DNA from: Acephala macrosclerotiorum
Taxonomy: Eukaryota > Ascomycota > Leotiomycetes > Helotiales > Mollisiaceae
Reading direction: 5' to 3'
DNA length: 19,722 nucleotides
Assembly: GCA_014904845.1 (NCBI GenBank)
Contig: MU119778.1
Location: 1 to 19,722, forward strand
The position numbers were made by a program, and so were the translations under genes. Shown here piece after piece: positions 1-8,926 of this stretch. The number at the start of each line of letters is the position of its first letter. The stretch's first letter is position 1. Below the pieces are notes generated by a model that was not told the DNA's origin, did not search any database, and saw nothing but the letters and a program-made list of their open reading frames with translations.

Positions 1-420
1 AATAAAATATTTATATTTTTTATAATTAATATTAAAAATTAAAATAATATTTATATAAATTTAAAAAAAAAAAAATTATTTATTAATAAAAAATTAATAT
101 TAAAAATATATTTAATAAAAATAATATAATATTAAATAATAAAAAACGAATTATATAATAAAATATAAAATATAAAATTTAAATTAATATTTAAATATAA
201 AAAAATATAAAAAATATAATATTAATTAATAATAAAATAATAATTAAAATAATAATATAAAAAAAATTAAATTTATTATTTTTTTTATTATTTAAAATAA
301 ATTATTAAACTTATAAAAATATTTTAATTTTAAAAAAACGTTTAATAAAATTAAATTAAATAATTTTTTATAAATTTTATTTTATTTTTTAAAATTTTTT
401 ATAATTTTTTTATTAAATAA
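1..420. other. A/T-only, RIP-like block with no gene
   Basis: This stretch is almost pure A and T. By hand I count only five G or C bases in 420, and four of them form two CpG dinucleotides (near 147 and 339). No open reading frame of any quality is present on either strand. The pattern fits nuclear repeat DNA eroded by repeat-induced point mutation in an ascomycete, where C in CpA, CpT and CpC has gone to T on both strands. The ancestral element is no longer recognisable. Confidence 0.8.
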
Positions 421-1080
421 AATGTTTTTCTCGTACCGAAAAAAAAAGTCCGTTCGTCGACTCGCAAGCGAGCTAATTAGCGAACGAACTTTTCTTTCGA
501 TACTCGACGTATATTTTGCTTTATAAGTCTCGCAAGAGCGCTTTTGCGAAGGACTTTAAAGTTTTCAACTTTAGCAATTTATTCTTATTTCAAGTTTCAA
601 ACTAATAGCTCTTAATTTAAGCGTTTTATAAGCGCTTAAAGTTAGTATAGTTATTAAAGTAGTGTTTAAAATTCTGCCGGGCGGTGAAGTCGATAAGCTA
701 ATAATCTCACTAGTGCCTCAAGCAAAAACACACTTACTACGAAGTTTCATATTACCAGGGGGACACCCCCTGGGACCCCCGTCTTATATTCAGCTACTAC
801 AATCGATTCAATCAATTTAGATTACTTTACTTAGCATATAATTCCAGGGGGAGACTCCCTGGGACCCCCTTCGAAAGCTGCGCAGCTGGATGTTTAAGTG
901 TTTTACAGCTAGGAGCCTTGGTGCCTAAGGCAAAAACGCACCTCTAGCAGAGCCTCACACCAAAGGAACACTCCAGGGGGACACTCCCTGGGACCCCCGT
1001 CTCTTATATTGAATTGCTACGATTGATTCTATTAATTATAAATACTTATTACGATTATATTTAATAAGAAGAGATTTTTT
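421..1080. repeat. Less eroded repeat island rich in inverted repeats
   Basis: Composition rises abruptly to moderate GC and falls back after about 1080. No coding frame is convincing. The island is dense in perfect or near-perfect inverted repeats: CTCGC-AA-GCGAG (461-472) nested in GTTCGT/ACGAAC arms (452-457 and 484-489); AAGTC/GACTT plus CGCAA/TTGCG (525-556); TTTAAGCG/CGCTTAAA (616-623 and 633-640); and the palindrome AGCTGCGCAGCT (876-887). It also holds the GC-rich repeats listed separately. It is probably a remnant of a non-coding or structured repetitive element; the family is unknown. Confidence 0.6.
709..1045 (+). repeat. Direct repeat units with a GC-rich 26-base palindromic core (3 copies)
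   Basis: A 26-base core occurs at 755-780, 844-869 and 973-998. Its first 19 bases in copy 1 form a perfect hairpin, CCAGGGGG-ACA-CCCCCTGG, followed by GGACCCCC. Copies 2 and 3 differ by one or two bases in the right arm. Copies 1 and 3 also share flanks: a left flank with GTGCCT and GCAAAAAC (from about 713 and 920) and a right flank beginning GTCTTATATT or GTCTCTTATATT. So the true unit is about 120-130 bases, and copy 2 is a shortened unit. These are the most GC-rich bases in the left 4.6 kb. Function unknown; a mobile hairpin element or minisatellite is possible. Confidence 0.75.
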
Positions 1081-2324
1081 AAAACTCTTTTTAAAAGTTG
1101 TACAATTAAATATTTAATAAAAATAAAATTTAATATATTAATATTTTAATATTTAAAATAAAAACGCATTTAAACAATTTTACGATTATTATTTTTACTA
1201 AGAGCGATTATATTTTATTAATTTGCGCAATAACGAATCAATAAAATAATTTAAAATTTAAAATTTAATAATATTTAATTAAATTTTAATTTATTTATAA
1301 ATTTTATATAATTTGTATTAATAAATAATTTTTAATTCTAATCGTAACGTAAATCTAAATTTTAATATTTTTTATCGGATCGATTATATATTAATTCGAA
1401 ATTACTACGTAATTATTTTTATTATTAAATTTTTAATAAATTAATTAAATTGTTTTATTTATATATTTTAATTAAATTTTATTAAAATTGTTTATAATTA
1501 AAATAATTCGTATTATATAAATTATATATAATTTAATAATTTAAATTTTAAAAAATATTTTTAAATAATTAATAAAAAATAATTATTAAATTTTTTAATA
1601 AATTTAATTAAAATTAATTTATAAATATATAATAATTATTTTTTTAAAAATATAAAAATTTATATAATATATATATTAATATTTTTTAAATAATAAAAAA
1701 ATTAAAAACGTATATATAATATAAAAAATAATAATAATATAAATATTTTTAAATTATTTTTTCGAATTTTAATATTATTATTATATTTTAAAATAATATT
1801 TAAAATAAAATTAATTAATTAAATTAAATATTAAAAAAAAATTTATTTATAATATATAAAATTTAAATAATATAAAAAAAATTTATAATAATATTAATTA
1901 TATATTTAAAATAAAAATTTTTTAAATTAATAATAAAATTAGTAATAAAATAAATATTTTTTAAAAAAATTTTTAATAATAATATTTATAAATTTATATT
2001 AAAAATATAATATTAATAATAATTTAAATAAAAAATTAAAATTAAAATATAATAAATTTAAAAAAAATTAATTTAATATATAATAAAATATTAAAAAAAA
2101 ATTTTAATTTTATAATATATTATTTTTTTAAATATAAAATTTAATATTAATAATAAATATTAAATTTATTTAAAAATTTAATATAATTTTTTTTAATTTT
2201 TTTATTTATTAAAAATAAAATTAATAAAAAATTTTAAATATATATTTAAAATTAAAATAAAATAATTAATTATTTTAAATAATAATTAAAATTAATTATA
2301 TTATATCAAAAAAAATTTTATTGT
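1081..2324. other. A/T-rich RIP-like DNA, no gene
   Basis: Nearly all of this stretch is A and T, with most surviving C and G in CpG or in short runs near 1170-1400. I see no coding frame, RNA gene or intact mobile element. It is probably the same kind of eroded repeat DNA as 1-420, with a slightly milder zone just after the GC-rich repeats. Confidence 0.7.
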
Positions 2325-3030
2325 TAATCATTTGCCAATGGTATCAGCGGTTTGCTAATAGCGCGTGCTACGTAGTAATTGCATGTTCAAAACTTTGGCG
2401 TCCAATGATAGTCGATTGGTAAATGGATTCGAGCTAATAAGAACATTAAAACTCTCGACTTTCGAGCGGCTGCAAACGACTACGGGCGGTATTTATGTAG
2501 CTACACTTAATCAATTGAGTCGCTCAGTCTCTAAGTGTTTCAATTTAAGTTTTCAATATCGAGCAGCGTAATTACTCGCATATTGGACCGGTATTTCTAC
2601 GCGCGTAAACTTTGTTTAAATCGATCGATTTTACGACTAGATTTTAAATAACGTTAATATTTTCAATTTTTATTTTTATTTATTCTTTCGATATTTTCAA
2701 TGATTAGTCGAATAAAGTGCGGTCGCTAGTCCCTTGGTAAAAAACACTAAAACTCAATAGTTTTCAACTTTACAATTTAATATTTTAATACGCGATCGAT
2801 GAATTTGTTTAAAACTTTTATAATAGACTCAATTAATATTCTAGATTATAATTTTCAAATATTTAAGTATTTAGTTTTAAGTTGGTACTATTAGTAGTAT
2901 TTTAGTACTATTGGTATCGAATTGACACTATTAATACTAAAACAAAAATAATTGATAGCGCTGACAGCTAATTAGCGAGCCAATGGTACTAGTAGCGCAC
3001 GTGTTTTTCGGTAAAACGACTGGCAAAAAA
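2325..3030. repeat. Second less eroded island, possible decayed transposable element
   Basis: Moderate-GC island between A/T blocks. Its two ends carry related sequence in inverted orientation: GGTTTGCTAAT with GCGTGCTA at the left (about 2349-2370), and the reverse complement of the right end (about 2954-2990) reads GGCTCGCTAATTAGC with AGCGCTA. A perfect 14-base palindrome AAATCGATCGATTT lies at 2618-2631, and a TAGTACTATT-rich repetitive patch at about 2882-2940. The only sizeable open frame (2365-2571) starts with GTG and resembles nothing I know, so I do not call it a gene. A small RIP-damaged DNA transposon or MITE is possible but unproven. Confidence 0.45.
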
Positions 3031-4620
3031 TATTTTTTTTGATATATAAAATTTTTAATATATTAATTTTTTTTTATTATTTAAATAAATAAAAATATAT
3101 TTTAAAAAAAATTTAAAAATCGTTTTTAAATTTATTATTATATTTTTTAATTAATATATAAATTTTATTTTAAATTTAAAATTATTATAATTATTATTTT
3201 TTAATTTAAATAAAAAATATTAAAAATAAATAAATAATAATAAATTAAAAAATATATATTTATTAAAATTTTAAAAATTAATTTAATTTTTAAATTAAAT
3301 TTATAAATAATATATATAAAAAATAATAATAATAAATAATATAAAATAAATTATAAATTAAAAATTTATTATAAATAATATATATAATTATTAATTATTT
3401 ATAATAATATTTAAAATAAATATATAAAAATATTAATTATAATATAAAGTTTTTAATTAAATAAAAAAATTAATTAAAAAATATAAAAAAAATAAATAAA
3501 AAAATAAACGTTTAAAAAAAATAAAAAAATATTAATATTAATTATTAAATTTAAATTTTTTAATATTCTTTTTAAAATATAATAAACGAAAATAATATAA
3601 ATAAAATTAATTAATATTAATTTTATAAAATATTTTATATTAAAATATATTTAATTATAAAAAATAATAATAATATATAAAAATAAATTATTATAATAAA
3701 TTACGTTTTATAATTAAAATAAAAAAAATTTTATAATTAATTTTTAAAATTTTAATTTATTTAAATATATAAAAAACGTAAATATTTATATTATAATTTA
3801 TATTTTTAATATAATTATTTTTTATATTATAATATATAATAATTAAATTATATAAAATAAATATTTATTTTTATTTATTTTTAAATTTTAATATATTTAA
3901 TATTTTTTAATTACGTATTTAATTTAATATAAAAAAATATATATTTAAAAATTATAAAAATAAAAATTAATATTAAAATAATATTAAAATAATATTTATA
4001 AAATTATAATAAAATTATAATTTTTATAATTTTAAAAAAAATTTATTAATTTATAATTAGATTTTTTAATAATAATTATAAATTAATATAATTAAATAAT
4101 TAAAAGAATTTTAATAACATATTATTATTATTATTTATAAATTATAACTTTTTTAAAAAAAAATTTAAAATTATTTTATTTTAATTTTTTTTTAAATTTT
4201 TTATATAAATATTTATTATTATATTATTATTTTTTTAAAAGTAATTTAATTAATATTATTAAAATTATTAATAAAATTATTATTATAAATAATTTTATTT
4301 TAAATATTATAATATAAAATTATTTTTTTTATAATTATTTTTATTTAAAAGTTTTTTAAATTGATTAATATAATTATTTTTATTAAACGTTTTATAATTA
4401 TTAATTTATTATTTATATAAATAATTTTAATAATTTTATTTTCGTAATTTTTACAAAATTTATATTTTTAATTTTATTTTAAATAAATATAATTAAAAAT
4501 ATTTATAAATTTTTTAATATTTTATTAAAAATAAATCGATTTGTTTAATAGATTTTAATATTTTAGTTTTGTTTAAATCGAAAACGTAAAAAAAAAAAAT
4601 TTAAATCTCGCCAGTTTAAT
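3031..4620. other. A/T-rich RIP-like DNA up to the gene-island boundary
   Basis: Almost exclusively A and T, with C and G mostly in CpG. No gene or RNA was found. Composition changes to normal within about 60 bases near 4,600-4,660, which marks the left edge of the gene island. Confidence 0.75.
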
Positions 4621-5203
4621 ATATTAATTTTAAATTTGAATGAAAATAAAATAGTAACCAATCGCATTCTTATGCCACCACAAGCGCCATCCCCTACCAA
4701 CTAGGGACTGTGGAGCAGCTCTGTGTTGTTATTTCTTGTGCGACCCTCCTTCGTCGCAGCCCATCAAACTATGCCATGCTATCTAGCGATAGGCGTGGCT
4801 CACCGTACTTGGTGACATATCATCATCCTATGCCGTACGACGCGCTGCAGAGGAGGCGTTCGAGAAGCATCTCTTGCTTCTAGACGTGCCTTGCACATAT
4901 CATTCCTAAAGACCTACCGAAAAACAGAACCCGAAACTGTACGGGTGGGCGCGATCTAAAACTCGCCAGGAGCAGGCTGGGCATGTCTTCGGTCATACAT
5001 TAACACACTACAAGCTCCATCACGCAATCGGTAACATTCCTCATGGGGTGTAGCATTGCTATTATAACGGTTGTGCTGTTTTTACGACTTCTCCAAGTAT
5101 TAGTATTAAGCATTCAAAAGTACATTTGTCAACAACCTCAATCTTCTCATCGGAACAGACTTATCTTCGCCATTTATACTAGGAGCATAGTCTAAGTCCT
5201 ATT
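4621..5203. other. Normal-composition DNA without a recognisable gene
   Basis: Base composition is ordinary, but all six frames are broken by stops within a few dozen codons and I recognise no protein. It lies directly upstream of the broken C2H2 gene, so it may hold that gene's decayed 5' part. The frame of that pseudogene can be followed back to about 5060 with an in-frame TAG at 5180, but the peptide there is not diagnostic. I see no tRNA or rRNA. Confidence 0.4.
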
Positions 5204-5820
5204 AAGGCTGAATCAGTCTTATGGTGTAGGATTTGTAAGCACTTTTTGGAGTGGGACCAGTTTGGTCCTAGCAAAGACGAGCATTTCAACATACACTAAA
5301 AAGAGGTGTAGAGTTTACTGATAAAGCATGGATATACGGGCCAATATAATAATAGACGACGCGCAATTCCGTCTTTCTGCCCGTTTTGCCTTCACAATGA
5401 GAGTCTTTCGCCTTCTAAGAGAATCCCAAGGGCAATGAACCTCCTCACTCGTGCCGATTACCAAAAGCACATAGCTACGCATTTCGACGGCGCCGATACA
5501 GATTCAGTTCATTCCTGCCCTTGCTTTCCAAAGACCTGTTCTTATCAGGAGAACATGACACCTACAGAACTAACGAGTCGTTTAAGCCATGTCCATAACA
5601 TACAAAGGGCAAAATTTCGCGAAGGGATAGGCACAGGAACGCAAAGGTACTTTCCGAGATATCGGTAAACATACAAGCAGGAACAGGGGAGGAAAAGCCG
5701 TCAAAAAGAGCTAGGAAGAAAGGATTTTTATGGCGGTTGGTACTGTTATCCTCGAAAATTGACCCCATTGAAGGACTGCGACCTGAGGAGTTCGATAGTG
5801 CTCCCCCGGTCATCCTGTAA
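5204..5820 (+). pseudogene. Broken fungal C2H2-type zinc-finger protein gene
   Basis: The frame through 5204-5668 encodes Cys/His pairs typical of fungal multi-finger proteins: WCRICKHF, then SFCPFCLHN with KHIATH downstream, then CPCF...LSHVHN. It is interrupted by TAA at 5297-5299 and TAG at 5309-5311. Each is one C-to-T change away from CAA or CAG, the change RIP makes at CpA. From about 5620 the sensible reading continues in the next frame (LSEISVNIQAGTGEEK ... EEFDSAPPVIL) to a stop at 5818-5820, which implies a one-base indel between about 5600 and 5650. One expected His in the last finger reads as Arg (TSRLSHVHN). A real short gene from the ATG at 5435 (77 residues), or an intron over the stops, cannot be fully excluded. 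The 5' end is not found. Confidence 0.6.
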
Positions 5821-6031
5821 ACAAACAAATTCAAAGACGACTTTATTCAATAACCTGCTGAAGGACGTTCAATACGCGAGGAGGTAGTGAACAATCGGAA
5901 AGATTATACTTCTTTGAAGAAGAATGAACATGCTGATACTGTATCAGTTGTAATGATGGGAATCGAAAACTAGCTGACCCCGCTTAGCGCATGCAAACAA
6001 TAAAGACTTGATTAACTGGAAACTTTGAAGC

Positions 6032-6406
6032 ATGGGAGAAAACAATTCATATGATAAAATTACTACCGATGGCGCCACCATCCTTGTCATTGGACCCGAC
6101 GAAGCTCGATTATGCGTCCACTCCTGCCTCCTCCAAAGCGCCTCGAAAGTTTTCAAAGCAATGCTTGGGCCTCTCTATAGGGAAGGTCAACGCTCTGGCC
6201 TAACTGGCTCAAAGAAAGAGATTCCGTTGCCTGGAGATGACGCGGATGCTATGACTATCATCTGCGCCGTGATACACCACCGTAACGACATGGCATGTCC
6301 ATCACCTAACCCTTCCACGACTCAAATCGATAATCAAGATGGTGAATGCCATAACCAGGCACTATTGAAACCCTTGGCAAATAGTGATTGCCCTCATAAT
6401 AATTAA
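6032..6406 (+). CDS. Short BTB/POZ-domain protein
   Basis: The 124-residue product has the N-terminal two thirds of a fungal BTB/POZ domain: a strand ILVIGPDEARLCVHS (residues 17-31), the helix LLQSASKVFKAMLGP (residues 33-47), then KEIPLPGDDADAMTIICAVIHHRND. BTB domains mediate dimerisation and often act as adaptors for Cullin-3 ubiquitin ligases; large families of stand-alone BTB proteins are typical of Pezizomycotina. The ATG has a good context (A at -3, G at +4). After residue 91 the sequence no longer looks like the domain's C-terminal helices and ends at a stop, whereas relatives usually run to about 200-300 residues. It is probably truncated, or an unrecognised intron joins more sequence. 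Whether it is expressed is unknown. Confidence 0.65.
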   Translation: MGENNSYDKITTDGATILVIGPDEARLCVHSCLLQSASKVFKAMLGPLYREGQRSGLTGSKKEIPLPGDDADAMTIICAVIHHRNDMACPSPNPSTTQIDNQDGECHNQALLKPLANSDCPHNN

Positions 6407-6577
6407 ATAATATAGTCCCTTTAATAGGAAATCCTGTGCACAGTTCAAAACTCAACTTTCGTCCGCGTCGCGTTGTCTGATCATTACCATCAACTCTTCC
6501 ATTGAGCAACCATCCATTAAGCATCTGTTCATCAAGCAACCCCTTCTGATATACATGACCCCTATCCCTTCAAACTC

Positions 6578-8058
6578 TCAGTACGAACAATGACCGCAGT
6601 AATTACAACTCTCCATCGAACATGCCGTATAATCCTCCTTCTTATCCCAATCATACTCGTCATCGTCCAAAGAATCAATAATCTTTTCATCAAGAGGCAC
6701 CCCTTTCTCAATAGAATTGTGCTCAAGACCTACGGCTCCATCAACGGAGCAATTTCCGAGAGCTACACCAGTAGATTCCGCCCGATCACCTTGATCAGCC
6801 CACTGTGCAGCAAGATCATTGGGCAAGACGGGGGCTACTCCTTCGACTTGCTCCCTCAGTTCCAATCCAAGCCCATATCGATACCGGACTTCCAGCTTTC
6901 GTCCCGGGGTAGCCTTAACAACGTCCGCAATCTTTTTGATAAGACCGATCAATTTACGCACGTCTCCCTTGTTATCGCTCTCCCACCTTGCGACATCTGG
7001 TTTGATGTTGCGGACCGTGACTTCTTCTGATCTGAAGAGGCCATAGTCGTGGTACGCGAGAACCAAGAATGGAATCTGGCGGATCCAAAGGCGGGGGATT
7101 TGGTCGGATACCGTGGTGTCATGGTGCTTCTTTTTGATTGAGCGCGTCTTCAGATCGAAAACTGCAGACTGGGGTACAGATTCTTGACCTCGAATGACCT
7201 TTAGGCTGTCCGAGTTCTTGGGCGTGTGCGCACTGATGGTGTTTCCTGCAAGGGCTGACACGAGAAAGTCTTCATTTACCTCCCGATTTGCCGGGCTGGC
7301 ATACGTCTTTTTCGCTGCAACTTTCTCTGCAAGATAGCCGTCCGCTTCAAATCGGATGATTGTGTTGAGATGACCAAGCTGGTAGCGGATGATGCGTTGA
7401 TGAGTATCAGAACTCTGGAGGTTGGCATCCCAGGTAGTATTCGCTTCAGGGAAACTATGCCCATAGCCACGAATGTCTGCAATCACTTCCTTTGGTGAGT
7501 TTTCTCTTCGGATCAAAAAGACTGTCTTACCCACCACCTCAACTAGAAATCGAAATGGCTTCTCGGTTTCGACATTGCGGGCGAACCTGAGCAAGTTTCC
7601 AAAAGTACTTCCGCAACCGAAGACGTCGACTTCCCGGGCATTGAAATCAGGGCGCGCTTCGAAGATAGAACGAACGACTGGCTCCATAGGATACAATGGG
7701 AAGTATGCAGCGTTTGGGTCACGATAGTAAGTGCCGTTGGGATTGTCTTCCGCGAGCTTAGTCGGCCTGGCTGTGGGCGTCCACTTTGGAGGCTTGCCTG
7801 CTCTTAAGTTAGGGCTTTTTTGATGTTATGAGAACTCAAGTTGTGAGAATATTAACCAGGAGTCATGATCGTTGGCTCATTTGCTTTGAGCCAGTTGTAC
7901 GATGCGACATCTTCTAGGCCTGTGATTTTGGTATCGCTGAATGAGGCTTGATCGGCCTCCAGCTCGCTGTAACGGATGGTAGTCAAGACTGGACCGATTG
8001 GCGGTGATGGACTTCTTGGAGTCTCTTGTCCGCTGCCTCGACGTGCAGCACTGTAACC

Positions 8059-8091
<33 letters not shown>

Positions 8092-8130
8092 GCGACCGCC
8101 AAATCGATCATAACTGCTCGACGAGAACAT
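6578..8130 (-). CDS. Conserved fungal protein, possible DXO/Rai1-like nuclease (relatives often labelled GGPP synthetase)
   Basis: Two exons, 8130-7857 and 7797-6578, joined across a 59-base intron (7856-7798; donor GTTAAT, branch CTAAC, acceptor CAG), give 497 residues. ATG at 8130 is chosen because the frame upstream opens only with TTG. The N-terminus has a Gly-Arg repeat (residues about 10-24), common in RNA-binding proteins; then ITGLEDVASYNWL and, across the splice, TIMTPGKPPKWTP, both hallmarks of a Pezizomycotina family often named geranylgeranyl pyrophosphate synthetase. I see no prenyltransferase DDxxD pair in a plausible setting. Instead there are YGHSFPE (203-209), FEADGY with E242 and D244, FDLKTRS with D306 and K308, and WIRQIPFLVLAYHDYG (about 329-344). 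These match in order the E-h-D, (E/D)-h-K and following helix of DXO/Rai1 decapping nucleases, but the gap between the two catalytic motifs is longer. The C-terminus is acidic and ends in a four-Cys motif (C484, C489, C492, C495). Family membership is fairly sure; nuclease function is inference. Confidence 0.85.
7798..7856 (-). other. Intron of the minus-strand conserved gene
   Basis: On the minus strand it begins GTTAAT right after ACTCCTG and ends GCAG before GCAAGCC; CTAAC lies shortly before the acceptor. Splicing rebuilds a Gly codon (G|GC) and joins TIMTPG to KPPKWTP, while the unspliced frame stops at once. Confidence 0.85.
8061..8099 (+). repeat. Hexanucleotide (CACGAC)n repeat coding Gly-Arg on the minus strand
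   Basis: Repeated CACGAC units, the last two read CGCGAC, give the run of GR dipeptides near the N-terminus of the minus-strand protein. Simple repeats of this kind change copy number easily, so the length of this arm may vary between strains. Confidence 0.8.
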
Positions 8131-8926
8131 CTCGTAAATTTTCGCTCTCGCTGGCTTTTGAATCAATTATCGTTCGCGCTGAAGCAAGATTGAGTTTGAT
8201 GATCGCGGAAGAAAGGCTTCAACTAGCTACTCGTAGCGGCTCGGTCCCGAGACTAAAAGTGGGCGTTTTTGTAGGGTTTGTTGGCACCACATGAGGCAGG
8301 CCCTTTGCTTCTCGGCTGTTGAGCGCGTCGATTTCGATTTCTTGCATTATCTTTGACGGCTAGAGATCCCTATTGGTAGAGAGATGCGGCTGTGTAACGC
8401 GAGAAGGCAACAGTGCAACCACAACGCCTTTGTTCGATGGTTCTAGAATTCCTTCTTTTTTATCCTCTTTGTTTTCGTTTTTGAAGAGAAGCAGAACTGT
8501 ACTGTAATTGGTGTTCACAGAACTTCTTTTTAGGCTACAATTCTTGGTCATTGACAGCTGAGGAGCTTAGACTGACTACCTGGAAGAAGTAAGCCCCCAC
8601 TTGAAAAGAATGTACGGAACTCTTCTTAGTGTCGAAATCCCGTTTACCTGCCCTTTACACTGGTCGAACCTGTCTACAAGGCTCACATCGGAAACAAGCC
8701 CCTACCGGGAATATACAAGTCGATCGAGAATTGTTTGAATTTTTTTGAGGCTACATCACAAAGATTTATCGCTACTGTTAGCTAGAGGTACGTCAAGCAT
8801 TTTCTCTCAACCACGATTTACCTGCAACATGTTCTGATTTATCGCTGACCGACCACTGTTTTAAGACTCCACTACTCCCTACAAGGTCACTATTGGCACA
8901 CAACTTCTTCTCCTTGCGATATTCTA
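8131..8926. promoter_or_regulatory. Divergent intergenic region between the two head-to-head genes
   Basis: 796 bases separate the start codons of the minus-strand gene (8130) and the large plus-strand gene (8927), so both promoters must lie here. An 11-base direct repeat GATTTATCGCT occurs at 8763-8773 and 8836-8846. A pyrimidine-rich leader typical of filamentous fungi (CAACTTCTTCTCCTT, about 8901-8915) lies just before the plus-strand ATG, and an inverted CCAAT (ATTGG) is near 8892-8896. No TATA box is convincing. A 63-codon frame on the minus strand (8551-8360) looks accidental. A shared promoter is inferred from geometry only. Confidence 0.5.

Noticed and set aside
2365..2571. 68-codon open frame in the second repeat island
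   Set aside because: It starts with GTG, has no recognisable motif, and lies in decayed repeat DNA; likely chance.
1..4620. Mitochondrial DNA explaining the A/T richness
   Set aside because: No mitochondrial genes, tRNAs or rRNAs are visible, and the CpG-only survival of C and the join to spliced nuclear genes fit RIP-eroded nuclear DNA better.
5562..5834. Minus-strand frame of 90 codons opposite the C2H2 pseudogene
   Set aside because: It overlaps the frame that carries the zinc-finger motifs and its own peptide resembles no family.
6590..7030. Plus-strand 146-codon frame
   Set aside because: It lies wholly antisense to the conserved exon of the minus-strand gene and encodes nothing recognisable.
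6578..7797. Genuine geranylgeranyl pyrophosphate synthase
   Set aside because: No paired DDxxD substrate motifs in a helical prenyltransferase setting; the acidic DSLDDDEYDWD stretch lies in a likely disordered C-terminus.
8130..8166. Longer N-terminus of the minus-strand gene starting at 8166
   Set aside because: The codon at 8166 is TTG, not ATG; the first in-frame ATG is at 8130.
7998..8294. Plus-strand frame with a His-Asp repeat
   Set aside because: The HDHDHD run is the antisense reading of the Gly-Arg hexamer repeat in the minus-strand gene.
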